Assembly (NCBI GenBank): GCA_028564705.1 | Contig: JAPXFQ010000065.1 | Span: 1,798,001-1,862,000 of the forward strand | DNA length: 64,000 nucleotides | Direction of reading: 5' to 3' | DNA from: Apricaphanius iberus | Taxonomy: Eukaryota > Chordata > Actinopteri > Cyprinodontiformes > Aphaniidae | Shown here: in pieces, positions 56,811 to 64,000 of the stretch | Layout of the letters: every line of letters starts with the position of its first letter | How positions within the stretch are numbered: position 1 is the stretch's first letter | The notes under the pieces: generated by a model | What the model saw: the letters and a program-made list of their open reading frames with translations, nothing else | Database searches by the model: none | What the model was told of the DNA's origin: nothing | Translations under genes and position numbers: made by a program

Positions 56811-59382
56811 GTGTAGCATCATCCATGTTAGTACTATCAAAGATTTAACGTTTTCAGGCACCATCATAAGATACAACATTCCATTTATGTCTTACTATGA
56901 TGAGATGACCCAAAGCAGGCATGAGGAAGGAAGGATCAAGATTATGGGTATTTATTGAAATAACCATGGTGTAAAGCAGAGGAAGACAGACACACATCCA
57001 TGAACATACTTTCCACATGGTCAGGTTTATAGTGTTTTTTTCTGTGTTTAATGCTCCTTTCTTTGTCCTGGAGGTTATGACTCTTGCTCTCCTTCTTCTG
57101 CAGTTGTAGTTTGCTAAACGTTTTTACACGAAACCTAAAGTAACTTCTGCTTTCGGTCAAAAATCAGCGTTATGCCCGAATCAAAATTTTAATTTTTATT
57201 CACAGACATCATATGTTATATCCACAGCGCATTTCAAACTTCATCAGAAAATAACTTATATCGCTCCATTGACTCTCATTCATTTTTTTTGGCAGTCGGG
57301 GACCAGTGGACCGGAAGTAGAAGGGCGTGACTTAGGCTCCCCATAGCGATGCCAGGCCATCAGGAAATTCTCAAAAAGCTATTTTTAAATGGATTTCACA
57401 GAGCCATGAAAGAAGAAACAGGATCTGTCTTAGGACAGCAAAGACATGCTTGTCCTTTCCCTTAAAGAAAAGATCCTCCTAGTTGTGTTAATACTGCTGA
57501 AATTAGCAAGGTACATAAATAGTATAAAGGACATCACTATTTTAAAATAAACTCCGCATAAGTTAACTATTGTAAATAAAGAAGCAAATGCTACAGCTAA
57601 TTTACAGATTGGAGAAATGTAATTTGCCTGAAAGTCTATTTTATGAGAACATGAGTGTGGCAAATTTTAAAGACAGATAAAAAGCTCTTGAAGTACTAAA
57701 GACCCTAACTAAGCAGTCAGAGTGTAAGGCTTATCTTTACTACCATCAACACAATAATAATTATATTTAAAATCTATTGTATAAAGAAATCAATATGTAG
57801 AGAAAAGAGGTTCAATCTCTAAAATGTGTCCGTTTTTTGTGGCCTTGCTGTTGCATAGAGACCAGAATAACAATAAACAAATGCCCAGTAATAGACTATT
57901 AATGCCAGTATAATGGTTTTATTATCTGTTTGCATAACCAAGATGAACACGATCTTATCTATAAAGTCTATTTAATGCTTATAACTGAAGCTTTTGGGTT
58001 TTGTTATCTGCTCTTTTTATTTGGTCATTACATATCATTGCTGCTCAGATTTGTGTACTTTATACTCATTAGCTACACTTGTCTTTGTAGAATGGGACTG
58101 TTTAATGGCTCCCACCTCCTGTGGACACATCTTGTTGTTTTATAGCTGTTTGTAATGGTCAACAGCAGGAAAAAGGGAAAGAATTAGAAGGATACTGTGT
58201 CACAGATCTGTGTCCGTGTCATTTCTAATCCACTGTCCCATTTTAGACCCCTTTACTTCAATATGAACCTACACTTTGTTCATGTCAGACTTTCCCCCTT
58301 TGTTGAGTCAACTGCAAGACCAACAGCTGAATTAGGAGCTGAGACCCTGAGAGAACTAAAATCCTGAATGAAATGAAATTGTTAAAACTACAAACAATTC
58401 TGATGTATTATGTTTTTGATAAATTTTAAAATCTAACATTTTACTTCCCTTTTTCTTTAAAGTGAATCAGTTCCGTGCTTTAATGTTAAATGTTTTCTGA
58501 ATAGCTAGACATACAGAAACTGTTTATCACATGTTGCTGTGATGGAAAAATGAAACGACTTCAACGTACCAATGCTACCTAGACTCAAGACTCCAGGCCC
58601 TGAACAGGGATTTGAACTATTATGAGCTGGGACATTAATGGACTGTTTGTCTGTTTTAGGAAACTTTATTTCCGTTTCCAGGATGTTTGACTCAAACCTT
58701 AATGACATTTTAATAAAAGACATCCATAATGTATCCATGAGATAACCGTGTATACCATCATTAAGAGCAAATAACAGCAGTATGTCAATATGAAAATATT
58801 TTAAAAATATTTATTTTAAGAATTTTACATATTTTCCTTTTCAGTTGTGTTGGGGTAAATAAATAATGACATTTATTTTTATTTTAACATCCGAAATCAA
58901 TTAACAGAAAAAAAGCAATACAAATGAGAAAGATAGCATGGCTTTATGCATGCAAAACTGGTATCAGTTTATAGCAAAATGGTCAAACACTATGAAAGCA
59001 GTGACGGTAAAGTCTTCATGTCAAATATTAAAACAAACGTCTGTTAGGTGATTACATTTGTAGAAGGAAGTCAGATGAAATATTTGAGGGTCAGTAGCTT
59101 TAGGACCTTACAAAGGGTTTCTCTAAACAAATTTGTGAATAGACTGTATTTTATTTGCTAGTTGTCAAGTGGTGGGGTAAAGCATAGTGAGGGTGAACAC
59201 ATGTAGCTAAAAGTCTCATTTGAAATGTAATCAATTTAAATAATACTTTTTTTCACAACATGTCATTCTGACCTAAAATGTCTCTTTCAGCTCATGACAC
59301 ACATGGCAAATGAGATTATAATTAAAATACGGATATAGAATAAGACAGCAGCTCCAGCGAAGGCATGTATTTTAGACTTGAG
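56811..59382. other. intergenic, nothing seen
   Basis: AT-rich intergenic DNA. No convincing gene, repeat end or RNA gene. Confidence 0.45.
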
Positions 59383-59396
59383 TACTGCAGCTAATC

Positions 59397-59767
59397 CATC
59401 CATCCATCCATCTTCTTAACCGCTTATCCAATTCAGGGTCACGGGGCAGCTGGAGCCTATCCCAGCAATTATCAGGTGTTAGGCAGGGTACACCCTGAAC
59501 AGGACACCAGTCTGTTGCAGGGCCAACACAGAGAGACAGACAACCATTCACACTCACATTCATTCCTAGGGACAATTTTAGAGTGATCAATTCACCTATC
59601 ATGCATGTTTTTGGACTGTGGGAGGAAGCTGGAGTACCCGGAGAGAACCCAAGCATACACGGGGAGAACATGCAAACTCCATGCAGAAAGACCCTGGGCC
59701 GGGATACGAACCCACGACCTTCTTGCTGCAAGGCAACAGCGCTAACCACTGCGCCACCGTGCAGCCC
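59397..59767 (-). mobile_element. full-length tRNA-derived SINE with 14-bp target duplication
   Basis: On the minus strand it starts with a tRNA-like head with A-box (TGGCGCAGTGG) and B-box (GGTTCGTATCC), then a body with CATGTTCTCCCC and GGTGTCCTGTTCAGGGTGTA, and ends in (ATGG)n. TACTGCAGCTAATC is present on both sides (59383-59396 and 59768-59781), a perfect 14-bp duplication. This shows insertion by target-primed reverse transcription, and that the copy is complete. Confidence 0.9.
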
Positions 59768-59781
59768 TACTGCAGCTAATC

Positions 59782-60986
59782 ACTCTAGAAAATGTTTGTA
59801 TACAGCATTGTCAGACAAAATAATGAAAAAAGAAATAACATTTTTTTACCAAAGAAACTTGATATTCTTATCTGAATGATGGTTGCCCCGATGATCTCTC
59901 TGCTGAACTTGCTCGAATTGTCTTGTTCTAGTCTATCCACGGTTTCACAGCCTTGTGTTTTGTCACTTTCTTTGGAGCAAATTATGCTTAAATAATGTTT
60001 TATCATAATCCTTAAGGACTTTTTTTTGGTTAGTGACGAGAACCCTTTTAACCTATCATTTTCATCTCACTTCTCCTATTGGTGTGATCTTTGGAGTTAG
60101 TTGGAGTGCTCACTCTTCTCTTTTTTTTAACTCTCCATTTTATGAAGAGTAGCTCAGTAGCTCTCATTGTAAGAATAAAGTACCTTTAAGATTACTATCT
60201 TCCTTGAAAACAGTGCTTTGTAAGCAAAACATTTGGGTATTTACACAAACCGATTTCAAGGTATAAACACACAATTTCCACTTCAGTTTAAACCTAAGGC
60301 TTTCAAATAAAACAGATGCACTCTCAGTGTGAGAAAGCGTGTCATGCACAAAAAAACCCAAACACGTGAGATCCTTTTTGACTCAAGTTCCTTCTTCAAG
60401 TCCTCAAAACATCAGCATCCAATGTAATATAGTGAGGTAAGGTTTGGTGGAAGAAATAAAGAGATGAAACTCAGAGTGAATACAAATACTCCTGCTTTGT
60501 ATGTTTAGTATGGCCACTTGACTTTAAGGTCATGACACTTGTTAACATGCACAGACACGCTGCTTCGCTCATCAGGACCGCTCTCGCCATGAGTGCACTC
60601 TCTTTCTCTCCATCTGTCATTGGAAAACAGGCTTGGGTCAAAAACACTGCCTACATTAGTCGTTCTAATGCAAAATCTGGACTCCCCACAGTCCTGCTTT
60701 GTATGAGTCATTGTGTTGGTCCCCTCTTTCTGATATAAAAAATTACAGGACTTACATACTCGACTGCATGTGCTGTGTTCCATTAGGGAAAGCTTTTCAA
60801 ACATTCCCCGAAAGCCATCAGTATTGGCCAACTCGGACTCTGATTAAGTGTTAACATTTTCCCTCAGAACTACTATTCCAAAGATTCATCAGTAAGGTTT
60901 GAGGAGGCTGTAAGTTGTATAAAATCTGAAGCAGCCTCCAGACAGTCCAGAGACTTTCAGTGAATAATAAATGCAAGATTACCTTC
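59782..60986. other. intergenic, nothing seen
   Basis: AT-rich sequence with no gene or repeat end recognised. Open frames on both strands are short. Confidence 0.4.
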
Positions 60987-61123
60987 CTGCAGTTACAATG
61001 GCCGACAAGGTCGGCACCATATATATAAATCCATAATGGAAGTCTCAAGCGGAAGTTAGTTAAACACAATTGTAATGTTAACTTTTTATGGATATAACTG
61101 GTCCTAAATGTTTGAATAAAATA

Positions 61124-62471
61124 AACTGCTCACAAAAATGAAATGAACACTTTTTTTATTGGGCCTGGCATGAAATCAATTAAACTATTGTGATAATTTT
61201 CTAGTTGGTTAAGCAGCTGAGGGCATCATTAATCACTTTCAGCTGTATTGGTGTCAATGGACTTAACAACAGGTGCACTACAGTGGCAACATTTAGAAAA
61301 CCCTCAAAACAGGACTGGTTTTACATGTGGAGGTCATTTCAAGTTTCTCCCTCTTGATCTTTTTTGGCTGGTTTTAGGTTTAGTAATTATCTCTACTGGC
61401 AGTATGAGCTCCTTTGTGCAAGACAGAACAGGCTGAGCACTGCTCGTGCCCTACAGAATAACCTCCAGAGGGCCACTGGTGTGAATGTCTCTACCCCAAC
61501 AATCAGGAACAGACTTCATGAAGATGGCCTGAGGGCCCGACGTCCTGTAGTGGGCCCTGTGCTCCCTGCCCAGCACTGTGGAGGTCGACTGGTATTTGCT
61601 CAAGAACACCAGAATTGGCAAGTCCTCCACTGGCGCCCTGTACTTTTTCCAGACCAGAGCAGGTTCACTCTGAGCACCTGTGATAGACGTGAAAGAGTCT
61701 GGAGAAGACAAGGAGAACGTAATGCTGCCTGCAACGTCGTTCAACATGACAGATTTGGTGGTGGGTCAGTGATGGTCTGGGGAGGCATATCCATGGAGGG
61801 ACGCACAGACCTCTACTGCCTAGGTAATGGTGCTCTGACTGCCATAAGGTATCGAGATGAAATCCTTGAACCCATTGTTAGACCCTACGCTGGTGCAGTA
61901 GGTCCTGGTTTCCTCCTGATGCACGACAATGCCTGGCCTCATGTGGCAAGAGTATGCAGGCAGTACCTGGAGGATGAAGGAATGGAAACAATTGAATGGC
62001 CTTCACGATCTCCTGATATAAACCCAATAGAACATCTGTGGGACATTATGTGTCGGTCCATTAGGCGCTGCCAGGTTGCTCCTCAGACTGTACAACATCT
62101 CAAGGATGCCCTCACACAAATCTGGGAGGAAATGCCACAAGAAAACCATCCGTCGTCTCATTGGGAGCATGCCACGACGTTGTCAAGCATGCATACAAGC
62201 TTGTGGTGGCCACACAAGATACTGAAAAGCATTTTGAGTTTCAGAAATTACGTTTTTGAAAAAATGGACTCTTCATTTCACTCTACTCTTAGGGTGTCTA
62301 CACAATTGAGCCCTCTGGAGGCTGAAAACTTTTATTTCCATTAAAAAACGTTGCATCCTTTTGTTCCAAAGACATTGCCCTGTCGTTATTTGTATAGATA
62401 TCCAACTTCATATTGAGATCTGATGTATCTAATGTGTTTCTTTAAAGTGCTCCTTTAATTTTTGTGAGCAG
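61124..62471 (+). mobile_element. Tc1-like element, second copy, inactive
   Basis: The left end after TA is AACTGCTCACAAAAATGAAA; the right end reversed is TACTGCTCACAAAAATTAAA then GGAGCAC. The CTGCTCA-type termini belong to a different Tc1 subfamily from the copy at 43511. It is 1348 bp with flanking TA. Terminal repeats are short (about 25 bp recognisable). Confidence 0.75.
61364..62344 (+). pseudogene. Tc1-type transposase relic with lost first helix-turn-helix and a C-terminal frameshift
   Basis: Open for 326 codons from 61364, but the first DNA-binding motif is absent. The second DNA-binding region is visible (VNVSTPTIRNRL). Catalytic residues are D97 (LFPDQSRF), D188 (LLMHDNAWPH) and E223 (PIEHLW), again DD34E. 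After EEMPQE (about 62145) the frame shifts: +1 reading restores IRRLIGSMPRRCQACIQACG then GHTRY-stop, the expected C-terminus. The in-frame tail is therefore artefactual. First Asp context is altered (usual FSDESRF), suggesting decay. Confidence 0.85.
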
Positions 62472-62583
62472 TATAGATGGATCACATTAGGTTAGGCACT
62501 GTTCCTCAAGTATTGGGATTAGAAAAATAGTAAAGGTAGGTTTAGGTTATGCTCCTGGAATGTTAGGATTAGTTATCAATCAG

Positions 62584-63011
62584 CAGTGTTTGGAAAGTTA
62601 CAAAGAAACTGTAATATATTTCACATAACTAGTTACAATGTCAAACATGTAATATGTTTGCATTACATATTACTGTCTTAATGTAACTGAGTTACACTAC
62701 TTTAAGTTACTTCGGGTAAAATATCTTAAATATTTACCACCACTTCTAACCACCGTAACTTATTAATTGAAATTTTACACAAGTATCACACCACAAATAC
62801 TGTAGTTTTAAGACTATTTTATTAAAATTAAGTCTCAAGTTCCTTTGCATGCCTTCTATTTCATGGTGATTGTTAAATCTAATCAAAAGAAGGTGCTGAA
62901 AGTGCTCATCACAAACATGGTTGACAAAGATGAGACTTTGATGTCGGAAGTCATCAAAAGTAATCTATTCCTGTAACTTATTACTTTCGTAATGCATTAC
63001 TCCCAACACTG
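62584..63011. mobile_element. non-autonomous hAT element with 8-bp target duplication
   Basis: The ends CAGTGTTTGGAAAGTTAC and (right, reversed) CAGTGTTGGGAGTAATGC are hAT-type termini. Flanking octamers TCAATCAG (62576-62583) and TAAATCAG (63012-63019) differ by one base, as expected for an 8-bp hAT duplication. 428 bp, no coding capacity. Confidence 0.8.
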
Positions 63012-64000
63012 TAAATCAGAGACAAGAAAGGCGGGACCTTGCCTTTAAATGGCTACAATTCTGTATGGATGCAGAATAAGCAGTACGTACATTACACGAA
63101 GAAGAGACCTCTGCTTGGGACTTCTCTTCATAGACTATTATTTTATGTCTATGAGCGTCAGTCCATGAGGCGTTTACGTATATTATGTCTATGCTTCTCT
63201 GTCTTACGTCAGTTTGCGCTTGGGACCTCAGATGTGGATTAGATATATGGCGCCACCCTTGTCGGCTATTGTAACTGCAGTAGGTGGGATTTCTATTTGG
63301 TTAAATCCTAATATTTCCACTCAGAATGATTTTTAAAAGGTTACACCATTGTGAAAACTTAAGGAACCAAACCTTTTTTTAAAGTTTTAAAAATAAGGAA
63401 AGATTATATTTGTGGTTCACAGACCCTCAAACAATTGTCCTCTTTTTCCTAATTCCCATTGAATAGTGTGAATAGTTTGAGTTTAGACGAACATTATGTC
63501 TTTCAAACCTCCAATTTAAAAAGCTGTCATATTTATTTTCTTCAAATGGACTAAAATATGCAAATGCGAAGTCTGAATACTGGAGTGGTGGGTAAATTAA
63601 AGCCCTGGTGAACAAGCCAAGTGTCCTGCTCTTTCTGATGATAAGTGGAAATGAGGTTAAGGGCAAAAATCTCTCTGGGTACATAAAAAAAACAACTTAC
63701 TGTGATGATGGAGTGAATTACGTTCTGCTCAACACATATTTTTGAGAGATTTCCCATGATGCCACTGGTTGGTCATTTGCCCTGCTGTTCTGAAGCTGAG
63801 TTTAAGATTAACAGTTCAAGAGATTTTCAAAAGTTTCCATACACTCCATACACGCTTGAATGTCATTACTTCGGACCTTTTATTGATTTGTTTGAAATGT
63901 TTTTTTTCCCCCAGAGTAGAATGAAAATACAACAAAGAACTTTAATTAATTTAAAAATCAGGAAATGTGCGAACACACATTTCATCCACACAGGGTCAAA
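63012..64000. other. intergenic to window end
   Basis: Includes the right arm of the inverted-repeat pair (63213-63282). Beyond it nothing is recognised. Confidence 0.4.

Larger units (their letters stand above)
60987..63282. mobile_element. unassigned inverted-repeat pair, arms 60987-61054 and 63213-63282
   Basis: The left arm contains TGCAGTTACAATGGCCGACA then AGGTCGGCACCATATATA; the reverse of the right arm contains TGCAGTTACAATAGCCGACA then AGGGTGGCGCCATATAT and, further on, the similar TCTCAAGCGGAAG / TCCCAAGCGCAAAC. Similarity runs for about 70 bp. The space between, 2.2 kb, holds a Tc1 relic and a hAT-like element. The family is unknown to me. Confidence 0.5.

Noticed and set aside
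59397..59767. A real tRNA gene at the right end of this repeat
   Set aside because: A- and B-boxes are present but the acceptor stem does not pair and the body and (ATGG)n tail identify a SINE.
61451..61747. Antisense open frame within the Tc1 relic
   Set aside because: Shadow of the transposase relic.

Overview
The window is vertebrate nuclear DNA, almost certainly from a ray-finned (probably percomorph) fish. It has short exons with GT-AG introns, AT-rich introns, tRNA-derived SINEs, and Tc1, hAT, Harbinger-like and piggyBac-like DNA transposon remains. There is no sign of bacterial, organellar or viral gene organisation.

One host gene dominates, on the + strand: trak1 (trafficking kinesin-binding protein 1, Milton/HAP1 family), the adaptor that links mitochondria to kinesin-1 and dynein. 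Thirteen common coding exons run from 26856 to 40433. A further N-terminal exon (11918-12112) and four candidate first exons lie upstream (1311-1548, about 5530-5828, 14953-15040, 21339-21558). All four first exons end in phase 1, so each can join in frame to exon 2 or exon 3. Summed exon lengths are divisible by three for every path: 1173 codons before the stop for the first (which contains a TGA as codon 9), 1095 for the second (through exon 2), 1058 for the third and 1102 for the fourth. Exon 13 can also be read through its donor for 150 more codons to a stop with AATAAA 35 bases downstream, which would give a 715-residue isoform without the C-terminal half. The 3' UTR probably runs to a poly(A)-signal cluster at 43299-43403.

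The region 43.5-64 kb is gene-poor flank. It holds a near-perfect Tc1-type transposon (43511-45121) with an uninterrupted DD34E transposase and 76-bp outer inverted repeats differing at one base; a second, frameshifted Tc1 relic (61124-62471); a short hAT-like element with near-identical 8-bp target duplications (62584-63011); a piggyBac transposase relic (about 54600-55030, minus strand); and several SINEs, one with a perfect 14-bp target duplication. The relic Tc1 and the hAT element lie inside a larger pair of roughly 70-bp inverted repeats (60987-61054 and 63213-63282) that I cannot assign to a family.

The introns carry transposon debris: an unassigned CpG-containing terminal-inverted-repeat element (3741-4430), a Harbinger-like pair of termini (7530-8172), a LINE reverse-transcriptase fragment (11227-11745), a degraded repeat family with the signature ATGCTGCCACCA-like core (three antisense copies and one sense copy), a hAT-like element at 22671-23383, and a four-copy dispersed repeat of unknown class. 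I saw no new biological system. The best leads are the alternative starts of trak1, the in-frame TGA, the alternative terminal exon, the intact Tc1 copy and the nested inverted-repeat structure.
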